Origin: a virus
Strand: one strand, 5' to 3'
DNA length: 23,434 nucleotides
Virus record (IMG/VR): IMGVR_UViG_3300024432_000537
Location: 1 to 23,434 of that record
Shown here: positions 1 to 7,588 of the stretch, piece after piece
Numbering within the stretch: position 1 is the stretch's first letter
Layout: the number at the start of each line of letters is the position of its first letter
Translations under genes and position numbers: made by a program
The notes under the pieces: generated by a model
The model's input: only the letters and a program-made list of their open reading frames with translations
Databases searched by the model: none
Told to the model about the DNA's origin: nothing

Positions 1-162
1 TATGTGACGCACGATGAAGGTGATTTCGATATGATCATTTCCGAATGCGGAAAGAAAGCTGGCGAAGCTCTTGAAAAAATGATACGGCGATTCGATAAAG
101 CGAAGTTCGACAGATGGCTCGCGTCAATGAAAGAAGATACGGAAAATCCGGATGCCCGATGA
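1..162 (+). CDS. 3' end of an unidentified phage protein (partial)
   Basis: Frame 1 is open from the first base to a TGA at 160-162 and gives 53 residues rich in charged amino acids (contains KAGEALEKMIRRFDKAKFD, probably an amphipathic helix). The start lies outside the window. An AAAGGA-type ribosome site for the next gene follows the stop directly, which fits a packed operon. I do not recognise a family and assign no function. Confidence 0.5.
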   Translation, partial: YVTHDEGDFDMIISECGKKAGEALEKMIRRFDKAKFDRWLASMKEDTENPDAR

Positions 163-175
163 AAGGAAATGCAGA

Positions 176-328
176 ATGTCCATAAAACCATGTAGAATTT
201 GTGGAATCGCCCCGCTGAAGATTGCAAAAGTCAAGAAACTTTTTTGGATCATTGCGTGCTCCCGATGTGGTCGTATTTATTGGGCTCTTACTCGATGGGG
301 TGTATTACGTAAGTGGAACCGAAGATGA
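176..328 (+). CDS. Small zinc-ribbon-like protein, 50 aa
   Basis: This short ORF starts at an ATG preceded by GAAAGGAAA about 7 bases upstream and ends TGA. It has two Cys pairs, CRIC at residues 6-9 and CSRC at about 28-31, spaced as in small zinc ribbons, followed by a Trp- and Arg-rich basic tail. Many phages encode tiny proteins of this type, sometimes named Lar-like or Com-like, but the similarity here is only the CxxC...CxxC pattern. Metal binding is inferred; the function is unknown. It sits in a run of small early-type genes just upstream of the terminase genes. Confidence 0.55.
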   Translation: MSIKPCRICGIAPLKIAKVKKLFWIIACSRCGRIYWALTRWGVLRKWNRR

Positions 329-350
329 TAAATGAAAGGACATTCAGACG

Positions 351-650
351 ATGAATAAAAAATGCATCATAGGATGGTACAACCCAAACACTAAGGAGTT
401 CTGCCGTCATAGTTGTATAGGATATACCCAACCAGTTTATGCGGTTCTCGAAGAAAAGCCAATTACAATACAGGTATTCAGAATATGCAGTAAGTGCAAT
501 AAAGAATTTGAAGTCGCAGGCTCTGTGCTTGTGCCTGAGTTTATAAAAGGAGCGGCACGTGGATATGTAACCACTTTTATGAGGTGCCCGCACTGCAAAA
601 AGCGAAATGATATATGGGTACGGGTGCAAGCCGTGAAGGATGAAAAATGA
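351..650 (+). CDS. Hypothetical zinc-ribbon protein, 99 aa
   Basis: The ATG start has GAAAGGA about 10 bases upstream. Two Cys pairs, CSKC at about residues 46-49 and CPHC at about 77-80, flank a hydrophobic core and match a treble-clef or zinc-ribbon arrangement. The N-terminal part, with further Cys and His, may hold a second metal site. The gene overlaps the ASCH gene by four bases (ATGA at 647-650), so the two are probably translationally coupled. I do not recognise a named family. Codon use is like that of the neighbouring phage genes. A DNA- or protein-binding role would be inference. Confidence 0.7.
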   Translation: MNKKCIIGWYNPNTKEFCRHSCIGYTQPVYAVLEEKPITIQVFRICSKCNKEFEVAGSVLVPEFIKGAARGYVTTFMRCPHCKKRNDIWVRVQAVKDEK

Positions 651-1051
651 AAGCGATTTCTCTACATCAACCGTGGGCGTCGATGATCGCTCGCGGAGAA
701 AAAACAATTGAAACGCGATGGTGGCGGACCACGCATCGCGGCGATTTGTTGATCTGTTCAACAAAACGCCCGTCGTTTCCGAGTTTACCGTGTGGCTTCG
801 CAGTTGCAATCGTTGACGTTTGGGATTGCCTTCCGTACTGCACGGACCACGCGAGAGCCGCCGGATTCGATGAAAATGCCGCGGCGGTGATGTCAGACTT
901 AGAGAAACAAAATAAGGGACAATTTTGGTCGTGGATGCTACGAGATATACGGCGGATCACGACGCCGTTCGCGGTCCGTGGTCGTCAAGGATTCTTTGAA
1001 GTTGAGACGCCTTTTCCTATTGCGTTTACTGACGGTTCCGTGTTATGCTGA
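647..1051 (+). CDS. ASCH domain protein, 134 aa
   Basis: The N terminus carries the ASCH signature: ISLHQPWASMIARGEKTIE at residues 4-22, then TRWWRTTHRGDLLICS, the usual order of a PUA-like ASCH fold with the conserved GxKxxE element. ASCH proteins bind RNA or modified nucleosides. Some bacterial members (YqfB) are N4-acetylcytidine amidohydrolases and some act as ribonucleases; the conserved Lys, Glu and Thr of the signature are present. The length is typical for a single-domain phage ASCH protein. It overlaps the upstream gene by ATGA and lies just before the terminase genes. RNA or nucleoside processing in the infected cell is plausible; the exact substrate cannot be told. Confidence 0.85.
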   Translation: MKAISLHQPWASMIARGEKTIETRWWRTTHRGDLLICSTKRPSFPSLPCGFAVAIVDVWDCLPYCTDHARAAGFDENAAAVMSDLEKQNKGQFWSWMLRDIRRITTPFAVRGRQGFFEVETPFPIAFTDGSVLC

Positions 1052-1060
1052 AATGTGTAA

Positions 1061-1606
1061 ATGAGTAAACGCAAGAAAAAGACGAAAAAGAAGTCAAAAA
1101 CGACCGTGACCGTTCCACGCACGAAAGTCTCTAAAGTAAGAAGTGGTCAACGTTTATCGCCAGAAGACGTCGAAAAGATGTTTATGGTTTACGTCGCGAA
1201 TCCAGTTTTACGAGGCGTAGCCAAAGCATTACACGTTTCAGTCCCTACGGTCCGGAAATACAGAGATAAAGATAATTGGGATCAACGTCGTCAAGAGATC
1301 CTCGAACGTGTGCGGAGGAAAGAAGGTAATGAAACGGCGAAAGCTATCGCGGCGAATTTGAAGGTGGTTCGATTCGCAAAAGCGAAATTGATCAAAAAGG
1401 TTCAGGCGGGAAAAGAGAAATCCACGTCAACGTATGCGGAGCTTGACCGTATGATCCGGCTCGAAGGATTCTTGCTCGGTCAACCGGATTCGCGAACGGC
1501 GGTCGGGCAATTCGAGCATTTGACGGACGAGCAATTGGACGAGAGATTGCATAAGTTCAAGACCTTCACCGATATTGAAAAAGATGAACCGTCAAGTCAA
1601 AATTGA
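1061..1606 (+). CDS. Terminase small subunit, 181 aa
   Basis: The first 30 residues are very Lys/Arg-rich (KRKKKTKKKSK). A helix-turn-helix segment follows at about residues 38-72: the phrase VLRGVAKALHVSVPTVRKYRDKDNWDQR is typical of phage small terminases that recognise packaging DNA. The C-terminal half is helical and could form the oligomer ring. It directly precedes and overlaps the large terminase by about 20 bases, the usual small-large order. There is no strong ribosome site before the ATG. The call rests on HTH plus position; an unrelated HTH regulator is less likely here. Confidence 0.8.
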   Translation: MSKRKKKTKKKSKTTVTVPRTKVSKVRSGQRLSPEDVEKMFMVYVANPVLRGVAKALHVSVPTVRKYRDKDNWDQRRQEILERVRRKEGNETAKAIAANLKVVRFAKAKLIKKVQAGKEKSTSTYAELDRMIRLEGFLLGQPDSRTAVGQFEHLTDEQLDERLHKFKTFTDIEKDEPSSQN

Positions 1607-3050
1607 AGAACTTGAGGTTCGTTGCGAAGTCTTCAAACGACTCGCACGTCGTCACCTTTTATCGTTCACCGGATATACGTTCGGAGAACTTCCGTATTAT
1701 GTGAATTGGCATCATCGAACGACGGCGAGTGAGATCGTCAAGTGGGCCACGTCTCCGGAACCATATCATCTTATGATCTTCGAGCCGCCACGTCACGGCA
1801 AATCGGAGCTCGCGTCGATCCGGACGCCGGCGTGGTTATTCGGTCTCGATCCGAATGCTCAAATCATTGCCGCGACGTACAATAACGAACTGGCCAATTA
1901 TTGGGGCCGCAACGTTCAAAAGGTAATGCTCTCACGTGAATATCATGATCTCTTTCCGGATACGCGACTCGCGACTCGCGGGCGAAAGAGGGATGAATCC
2001 GGTATCCGGCAGATGCACGAATTCACGATCTCACGATTTCACGGGATCTATCGGTCCGCCGGTATCGGCGGCGGAATCATGGGACGCGGAGCGAATTATC
2101 TGATCATTGATGATCCGGTCAAAGGCCGTGCCGAAGCTGAATCGGAAACGATTAGAGAATCCACAAAAGAATGGTACAAATCAACGTTGCGGACGCGACT
2201 GCAGCCGGGCGGACGAATGATGCTGATTATGACACGGTGGCATCAAGACGATCTGGCAGGCTGGTTATTGACGGAGCAAGGCAAACGCGGTGAAGCTGAT
2301 CAATGGCGTGTCGTCTCTCTGCCGGCGACGTTCGAGCGGACGGATTATACGCATTCAGATGATCATCGATCGGAAGATCAAGCATTATGGGAATTGGCAT
2401 ATCCGATTTCGTCTTTGAATAAAATCAGAGCGACACTCGGAACGTATGATTGGTCGGCATTATTTCAGCAGAGACCGACGCCGCCTGGCGGAGCGGTGAT
2501 CAAACGTCATTGGTTGCAGATCATTGATTTTCCGCCGGACAATCTCAATTGGGTGCGTGCGTGGGATTTGGCGGTGACTAAAGGCACGGCGTCCGATTAT
2601 AGTGCATCCGGAATGATGGCGATTGATGACGTCGGGAACGTCTATATCAAGGGATTGGTTCGCGTAAAGGAAGAATGGCCTACGATCCGCAAGATGATCA
2701 AGGCGTTAGCAGCATCCGAACAGGTACCGGTCGGGATCGAAGCTCAATCAACGCAGATCGGTTTCGTCGATGATCTTCTTGCCGATCCGGAAATGCACGA
2801 TATTGATCTGCACGGATATACGGTTATGACGGATAAGAAGACACGTGCGTTACCGTGGATCGCCCGGGCGGAGGCCGGAAAGTTCAAGATCGTCCGTGGA
2901 GGCGGCGTTGACGAATACATCGAGGAGTTGATACAATTCACCGGCGTTGAAGATGCACACGACGATCAAGTCGATTGGACGTCAATCGCGTGGAGAATGG
3001 TCGGCGGTGAAGAAGCAATCATCGAGATCGTCGGCGAATATGGTATTTAG
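1584..3050 (+). CDS. Terminase large subunit (packaging ATPase-nuclease), 488 aa
   Basis: This is the DNA-packaging motor that docks on the portal. From the ATG at 1584, the ATPase domain has a Walker A-type loop EPPRHGKSE at residues 67-75 and a Walker B YLIIDDP at 172-178. The C-terminal RNase H-like nuclease carries the acidic residues expected: WDLAV (D328), EAQST (E386) and DAHDDQVDW (D460/D461). The architecture resembles the Terminase_6C / TIGR01630 type of large subunit. An in-frame TTG at 1575 would add three residues; I prefer the ATG because neither has a clear ribosome site. Full length for the family, with no sign of damage. Confidence 0.96.
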   Translation: MNRQVKIEELEVRCEVFKRLARRHLLSFTGYTFGELPYYVNWHHRTTASEIVKWATSPEPYHLMIFEPPRHGKSELASIRTPAWLFGLDPNAQIIAATYNNELANYWGRNVQKVMLSREYHDLFPDTRLATRGRKRDESGIRQMHEFTISRFHGIYRSAGIGGGIMGRGANYLIIDDPVKGRAEAESETIRESTKEWYKSTLRTRLQPGGRMMLIMTRWHQDDLAGWLLTEQGKRGEADQWRVVSLPATFERTDYTHSDDHRSEDQALWELAYPISSLNKIRATLGTYDWSALFQQRPTPPGGAVIKRHWLQIIDFPPDNLNWVRAWDLAVTKGTASDYSASGMMAIDDVGNVYIKGLVRVKEEWPTIRKMIKALAASEQVPVGIEAQSTQIGFVDDLLADPEMHDIDLHGYTVMTDKKTRALPWIARAEAGKFKIVRGGGVDEYIEELIQFTGVEDAHDDQVDWTSIAWRMVGGEEAIIEIVGEYGI

Positions 3051-3059
3051 AAGGTAAAA

Positions 3060-3323
3060 ATGAATATTCTTGTTTCAGAATTCACTTGTTTCGTGCGGTC
3101 AATGTGCCGCTGGGGAAAAAATAGGTTCCGTCTCGTTTCATATCGGGTATATTGGAAACGCCGGATTATTTGCCGTGCGTGTTCCGGAGATTGGAGCCGC
3201 TGCCCGATTTGCGGCTGCCTTCTTTGGTTGTATTGCCGTTTATCGACGTCGTCGTGTTTGCATTGGAAGCGAAATCCGACGCGATATAAGAAATACGATC
3301 TCGAACCGACGGAAAAGAATTGA
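3060..3323 (+). CDS. Cys-rich small protein, possible zinc ribbon, 87 aa
   Basis: The ATG at 3060 follows AAGG directly after the terminase stop. The middle holds ICRACSGDWSRCPICGC, a CxxC-x6-CxxC arrangement typical of a compact zinc ribbon, with several other Cys and many Arg/Trp. A second frame (TTG at 3070 to 3330) is open over the same stretch, but it lacks an ATG and a well-placed ribosome site. Codons in the chosen frame (GAT CTC GAA CCG ACG GAA AAG near the end) look like the rest of the phage. Position between large terminase and portal is a common place for small accessory proteins. Function unknown. Confidence 0.55.
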   Translation: MNILVSEFTCFVRSMCRWGKNRFRLVSYRVYWKRRIICRACSGDWSRCPICGCLLWLYCRLSTSSCLHWKRNPTRYKKYDLEPTEKN

Positions 3324-3331
3324 GGTTTGAT

Positions 3332-4852
3332 ATGGCCCGATCAAGAAAAAACACGTTGAGAGCACGTCACGAAAATGCGATGATCCGTTTGGAGATCGCT
3401 CAGTTCAGACAATCGGCGGCTATGCTCGAAGCGTTACCGTCATTTGCCGAAGACCCGGACGAAAAGGACTGGACGATATTGACCGGGGCGACTGGAAAAA
3501 AACCATATACGGAAGTGCAGTTGCAAGCTCTACGTCTATCGGCTCAGAAATTACAATATACGTGCTCCGGACGCGGGATCCTTCAAACGTTGAGAGATTT
3601 CATCATCGGACGTCACGCATCGATCGATCCCGTTTGTCCGGACGAGAAGGTTCAAGAGTATTGGGACGAATGGCAGGATGCAAATAACTTCGATCAGCGT
3701 TCTAAAGAAATGATTCACCGCACGTTTCGCGACGGCGAGATATTCATCCGGTGGTTTCTGCCGGCATCCGAAGAAGATCATCTGCGAATCCGTCTCGTCA
3801 ATCCGAATGAAATCATGGATCCGAATAAAGGGAAGCCGGAACAATCGTTCGGAATTGAAACGGATGTTGACGACGTCGAGAATATCCGTGCGTATCATCG
3901 AAAATACAAACGCGGGAATTCTCCGGCGTACGAAGTAATCGAGGCGGCGTTCATGGATCACGTCAAAATTATGGTCGATTCGGATGTCAAACGCGGCGTC
4001 TCGTTCTTCGTCGGAATCGCGAAATGGATGCGGCAATATGAATTGTGGCTGCGTGATCGTTATATGCTCAATCGAATTCGTCAAATTTGGAACGTCGTCG
4101 GTAAGGTACAACCCGGGACCGCCGTTTCTACGATCAAGGAGAAATTCACCGATGTTTCACGGAACGCCGCCGTCGGCGGGGAAGCGAACAAACGTCAACC
4201 GAAACCGGGATCGATCTTGATCGATAAAAATATCGAGTGGGATCTAAAGAACCTGAATATCCGAGCTCAGGATACGAAAGACGACGGACGACAGTTTCAA
4301 TTGCTGATCGGAGTCGGAACCGGATTTCCGGAATACATCATTCGTTGCGACGCATCAAATTCAAATTACGCATCGACGATGGTTGCCGAATCGCCGTTCG
4401 TTCGTGCAATGGAATCCTGGCAGGATGTCTGGGAATTTGTTTTCAAAAACATATTCAAACGTGTGATCACACACGGAATTGCAATAGCTCGGATTCCGAA
4501 GACGATCAAAGATCAGGTTCAAGAATTCAACGAACAGACCGGTAAGGATGAAACGAAGACGAAAGAAATTCCGACATCAACCGATTGCACCGTCAATTTC
4601 GCGACGTTGATTCACCGCGACATCGATAAGGAGACTAAAGCGTTTCAAATCCACAAACAAGAACGATGGGCGTCTGATAAAACGCTCAGCGAAAAATGCG
4701 GATATGATCCGGATTATGAAAACGAACAGATCAGACGTGAGGAAGAAGCCGAAGCCGAGCGCGAAAAGAAAAGAGACGATGTCGATCAGCAACGCCTCAG
4801 GGATCGGAAGTTCGATAAGGATGCTGAGAACGAAGACGAAGACGAAACCTAA
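3332..4852 (+). CDS. Portal protein, 506 aa
   Basis: Position right after the terminase and before a gpF-like head protein, size near 500 residues, and composition fit a portal: the dodecameric ring at one capsid vertex through which DNA passes. Recognisable portal-like stretches include the early GILQTLRDFIIG, then DEWQDANNFDQRSKE, DGEIFIRWF and RIRLVNPNEIMDPN. The C terminus is highly charged (EEEAEAEREKKRDD and an acidic end), as often seen in the portal barrel or tail. The ATG at 3332 is chosen over an in-frame TTG at 3320 because GAGG at 3322-3325 sits 6 bases before it. No frameshift seen. Confidence 0.88.
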   Translation: MARSRKNTLRARHENAMIRLEIAQFRQSAAMLEALPSFAEDPDEKDWTILTGATGKKPYTEVQLQALRLSAQKLQYTCSGRGILQTLRDFIIGRHASIDPVCPDEKVQEYWDEWQDANNFDQRSKEMIHRTFRDGEIFIRWFLPASEEDHLRIRLVNPNEIMDPNKGKPEQSFGIETDVDDVENIRAYHRKYKRGNSPAYEVIEAAFMDHVKIMVDSDVKRGVSFFVGIAKWMRQYELWLRDRYMLNRIRQIWNVVGKVQPGTAVSTIKEKFTDVSRNAAVGGEANKRQPKPGSILIDKNIEWDLKNLNIRAQDTKDDGRQFQLLIGVGTGFPEYIIRCDASNSNYASTMVAESPFVRAMESWQDVWEFVFKNIFKRVITHGIAIARIPKTIKDQVQEFNEQTGKDETKTKEIPTSTDCTVNFATLIHRDIDKETKAFQIHKQERWASDKTLSEKCGYDPDYENEQIRREEEAEAEREKKRDDVDQQRLRDRKFDKDAENEDEDET

Positions 4853-4869
4853 ATTAAAGGAGCTCAATT

Positions 4870-5085
4870 ATGGCAGATCCGCAGATGAAAAAAGACGATA
4901 AGATAACGCCGCCACCGGTAAAGACAAAACCTCGCGGACAGTACGCATATATCGGTCAAGATAAGCACCGATTTCTCTTTCAAGATCGAGAAACGAAGAA
5001 ATGCTATACGCTTGAGAAGACGCAGTTGGTATATCGCGGGGAACACAAATTTCAAGATGCGGTCCTCGCGACGATTCAAAAGTGA
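4870..5085 (+). CDS. Small phage protein between portal and gpF-like gene, 71 aa
   Basis: The ATG has an excellent AAAGGAG about 8 bases upstream. The protein is Lys- and Gln-rich, with a Pro stretch near residue 15 and a compact C-terminal part containing YAYIGQDKHRFLFQD and KCYTLEKTQLVYRG that looks like a small beta domain. I do not recognise a family. The location between portal and head morphogenesis protein suggests a minor virion or assembly protein, but that is inference from order only. Confidence 0.7.
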   Translation: MADPQMKKDDKITPPPVKTKPRGQYAYIGQDKHRFLFQDRETKKCYTLEKTQLVYRGEHKFQDAVLATIQK

Positions 5086-5099
5086 TTTGATTCAGTCTA

Positions 5100-6062
5100 A
5101 TGGCGAAAAAACGAATCACCGGTGCAACGCGGATCAGACGTGCGATCAAAGAGGCTCGATCCGATTGGTTGGCTTATACGCGAACGCAGGAACGCGAAAT
5201 CTTCGAGCTTTTCGCGACGTCGGCGAGTAACATCATTTCTCAAATCGAGGTATTTCAAAAGGCCGGGAAGGTTCCGCCGGCGAGATTGAATTTTCTTCTC
5301 GGAAATCTTCTCGACGAAATGAGAGTTCTTCGTCCGAAGATCGCGGCGACGTTCGAGCGGGGTATGAAAGAATCCGTGCATCGAGGGATCACAGCCGGTC
5401 ACCGAGCGGCGGAAGCCGCCGTCAAAGCAGGTCGGCGAATCAAGATTGGAATAGGAACATCGTATATCGATAAGGCCGGCGTCGTTCAGAAATACGATAA
5501 TAAGGTCGAACGATACGCCGATTCGGTATGGGCGAAAGTTCATACCGCCGCCGTCGATGCGGTTATGCGATTTCGTCCGGGCGGTCTCACGTTCGCCGAA
5601 TCCGTCTGGGATATTACGTATCAGGCCGAACGAGCGATCCGGCGTGCGATCAACGTTGCGGTCGTGACCGGCCGATCCGCATCGGCTCTTTCGCGGGACA
5701 TTCGCGGATTTCTCAGCGAACCGGACAAGCTATTCCGGCGTGTTCGCGATCCACGCGGGCGTCTTCGATTATCACGTGCTGCTCGAGCATATCATCCCGG
5801 GACCGGCGTCTATCGATCATCGTATAAGAACGCGATGCGTGTCGCGAGAAGCGAACTAAATCGGGCGTTCCGTGAAGGTCAAATCCGATATGCTCGGAAA
5901 AAACCGTGGATCAAGGAAATCATCTGGCATAGAGGCTCGTCAGTTCGCTGCGACGAATGTGACGACTTGGACGGCAATTCGTATCCCGTCTCGGAGGTGC
6001 CGGATACGCCGCATCCGGCTTGTATGTGCTGGTTAGAGACCGTTGTAATCGGGTCGAAATAA
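5100..6062 (+). CDS. Phage Mu gpF-like head morphogenesis protein, 320 aa
   Basis: The C-terminal domain matches the Mu gpF / SPP1 gp7 family (PF04233): ARSELNRAFREGQIRYAR at about residues 245-262, then HRGSSVRCDECDDLDGNSY and finally PDTPHPACMCWL, including the Cys/His residues typical of this domain. The N-terminal two thirds are helical and basic. In SPP1 and Mu these proteins are minor head components that attach to the portal and are packaged in the capsid. Position directly downstream of the portal supports this. No strong ribosome site is seen before the ATG; translation may be coupled to the gene ending at 5085. Confidence 0.9.
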   Translation: MAKKRITGATRIRRAIKEARSDWLAYTRTQEREIFELFATSASNIISQIEVFQKAGKVPPARLNFLLGNLLDEMRVLRPKIAATFERGMKESVHRGITAGHRAAEAAVKAGRRIKIGIGTSYIDKAGVVQKYDNKVERYADSVWAKVHTAAVDAVMRFRPGGLTFAESVWDITYQAERAIRRAINVAVVTGRSASALSRDIRGFLSEPDKLFRRVRDPRGRLRLSRAARAYHPGTGVYRSSYKNAMRVARSELNRAFREGQIRYARKKPWIKEIIWHRGSSVRCDECDDLDGNSYPVSEVPDTPHPACMCWLETVVIGSK

Positions 6063-6066
6063 AAAA

Positions 6067-6255
6067 ATGCACGATTCGCCAAAAAAAAGTGTTGTGTCCG
6101 ACAAAGATGATGAGCATACTACGATTATGCCGATCCTGAAAGAGATCGGCGGCCGATTACGATTCGGTTCGTGTTTGATGCGAGTCGAATTTCATAACGG
6201 ACGGATTGCAAAGTTTGAAACGTTCGACGAGCGAAAAAAATTCGTAGTCGATTGA
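6067..6255 (+). CDS. DUF2292-like (YezD-like) small protein, 62 aa
   Basis: Residues from about 22 on read ILKEIGGRLRFGSCLM, then VEFHNGRIAKFE and the basic end ERKK. This is the pattern of DUF2292/YezD proteins: a short helix followed by a G-x-x-x-FG strand and an xxGRIxxxE hairpin. Those bacterial proteins have no established function. The gene begins four bases after the gpF-like stop and has no clear ribosome site. It is the last gene before a folded RNA element. The family call is from memory of the pattern and is moderate. Confidence 0.6.
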   Translation: MHDSPKKSVVSDKDDEHTTIMPILKEIGGRLRFGSCLMRVEFHNGRIAKFETFDERKKFVVD

Positions 6256-6291
6256 CAAGTTTATAAGTACGGATTTTCCCCCAAATCAAGA

Positions 6292-6383
6292 GGCGTCCGA
6301 TTGAATTTTCGGATCGCACCGTGAAACGGCGTCACCATCCCGCCGTCACGACGATCCGTGAATTTGTCGGACGTCTTTTTTTT
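6292..6383 (+). terminator. Large folded RNA element with U8 tail upstream of the head protease gene
   Basis: Three nested stems are visible. The outer stem pairs GGCGTCCGA (6292-6300) with TCGGACGTC (6367-6375), with one G-U pair. The middle stem pairs CGGATCG (6310-6316) with CGATCCG (6352-6358). The inner stem pairs CGTG plus ACGGCG (6320-6331, with an AA bulge) with CGCCGT plus CACG (6341-6350). Eight T follow directly (6376-6383). The T run makes it look like an intrinsic terminator or attenuator, but it is much more elaborate than a simple hairpin. The protease ribosome site GAGGA lies just after it, so a leader-RNA role is also possible. Confidence 0.7.
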
Positions 6384-6396
6384 GTGAGGATTTGAA

Positions 6397-7515
6397 ATGC
6401 CATTACCAAAACCAAGAACCGGAGAAGCGGAAGGCGATTTCGTTTCGCGTTGTATTTCATTCGAGAAGAACGCGAATCCGAACGAAGCCGACGACGTCGT
6501 TCAGGCTATGTGCTATAACGCGTGGCGGACACGCGGCGAATCATTGGAGAATCCACCGGAACCGGGAGTCTTCCGGGCGGTCGAATCAGTTTCCTTCGAG
6601 GGTGCGAAATTCGAGGACGACTCCAAGACGGTCAAGAACGTGTGCCTTCTTTCGGCGGTATCGCGAAACGGCTATCGCTACAAGACCGAGACAATGGTGA
6701 AAGCAACGCCGCTTTATGACGGCGTTCAAGTCTATATTTCACATCCGACGATCGAGGAAATGAAGACCGGACGCCGTGACGTTATGAAGCTCGCGGGGAA
6801 AATGACGTCTCCGAGGTTTGAAAATGGAAAGATTCGCGGGGACGTCGTGACCTTGCCGGACGTTCACGGACAGAAATTCTACGACGTCGCGAAAACTATG
6901 CCGGAATCCGTCGGTTGCTCGCACGTCGCCGATCTCGATTTGATACGAGAAGACGGGGAACTTCTCGTCGAATCGATTAAGGAAGTCTTTAGTGTTGACC
7001 TTGTCGCTTCGCCGGCGACGAATAAGAATATGTTTGAGTCTCAAAATGTCAATCGAAATCAGGAGACCGAAGAAATGAACTATAAAGAAGTGAAGCTCGA
7101 AGAGTTGAGAACGGCAAGGCCGGACATCGTCGAAATGCTCATCGGGGAAGGCAAGACGTCGCGAGACGACGAAGTCAAAACCCTCGAAGCGGAGAAAGTG
7201 GAAATTGAGAAAAAGTTCGATGAGATTTCGGTCAAAGTAGCTCATTCGGAAAAGCTCGCCACGGTCAATAAAATGATCACGGAATCGAAGCTGCCGAAAG
7301 AGGCCGTCACGGATACGTTCCGAAAGACGCTTCTCGCTATCGAGTCAACAGGTGCGGAGTTCGAGAAGGCCGCGAAGGTTCATATCGAAGACCGAATGAA
7401 TCTTATCGGCGGCGTCAAGAATATGGGCGGATCGAAGGGAGCCGCCGGCGGAGGCGGAAAGAAGATCGACGAAGACGAAGCCTTCGATATTCTCTCGGAA
7501 CCGGAAGACACCTAA
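6397..7515 (+). CDS. Prohead protease fused to scaffold domain, 372 aa
   Basis: The N-terminal segment MPLPKPRTGEAEGDFVSRC resembles a motif found at the start of many phage protease or head proteins. The protease core follows. VYISHP contains a likely catalytic His116, SVGCSHV a likely nucleophile Ser175, and FSVDLVASPATN at 198-209 matches the SVDxVxxPA signature of HK97-type prohead proteases. From about residue 227 the protein becomes a charged coiled-coil with a Gly-rich linker and acidic end, as in capsid scaffolds. So one gene probably makes both protease and scaffold, upstream of the capsid gene. The ATG follows GTGAGGA. Catalytic residue assignment is by pattern, not by structure. 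Confidence 0.85.
   Translation: MPLPKPRTGEAEGDFVSRCISFEKNANPNEADDVVQAMCYNAWRTRGESLENPPEPGVFRAVESVSFEGAKFEDDSKTVKNVCLLSAVSRNGYRYKTETMVKATPLYDGVQVYISHPTIEEMKTGRRDVMKLAGKMTSPRFENGKIRGDVVTLPDVHGQKFYDVAKTMPESVGCSHVADLDLIREDGELLVESIKEVFSVDLVASPATNKNMFESQNVNRNQETEEMNYKEVKLEELRTARPDIVEMLIGEGKTSRDDEVKTLEAEKVEIEKKFDEISVKVAHSEKLATVNKMITESKLPKEAVTDTFRKTLLAIESTGAEFEKAAKVHIEDRMNLIGGVKNMGGSKGAAGGGGKKIDEDEAFDILSEPEDT
7075..7515 (+). CDS. Probable nested scaffold protein from an internal start, 146 aa
   Basis: Inside the protease gene, in the same frame, an ATG at 7075 is preceded by AGGAG at 7061-7065 with a 9-base spacer. Translation from here would give only the coiled-coil scaffold part (starting MNYKEVKLEELR) with no protease core. 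This is the arrangement of lambda C/Nu3 and related phages, where a free scaffold is made in excess from an internal start. The evidence is the ribosome site and its exact position at the domain border; expression is not proven. Confidence 0.55.
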   Translation: MNYKEVKLEELRTARPDIVEMLIGEGKTSRDDEVKTLEAEKVEIEKKFDEISVKVAHSEKLATVNKMITESKLPKEAVTDTFRKTLLAIESTGAEFEKAAKVHIEDRMNLIGGVKNMGGSKGAAGGGGKKIDEDEAFDILSEPEDT

Positions 7516-7588
7516 AAAACGTGGCGTGGTTCAAGAAATTGAAACGTCAAAATCCATCAATCGTCAATCTCTTTAGGAGATTTGAAAA

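Noticed and set aside
3551-4111. 186-codon open frame on the minus strand
   Set aside because: Antisense to the portal gene, and composition typical of a reverse shadow of this codon usage.
6252-6283. TTGACA resembling a -35 promoter box
   Set aside because: No TATAAT-like box occurs at 16-18 bases; it coincides with the stop of the DUF2292-like gene and is probably chance.
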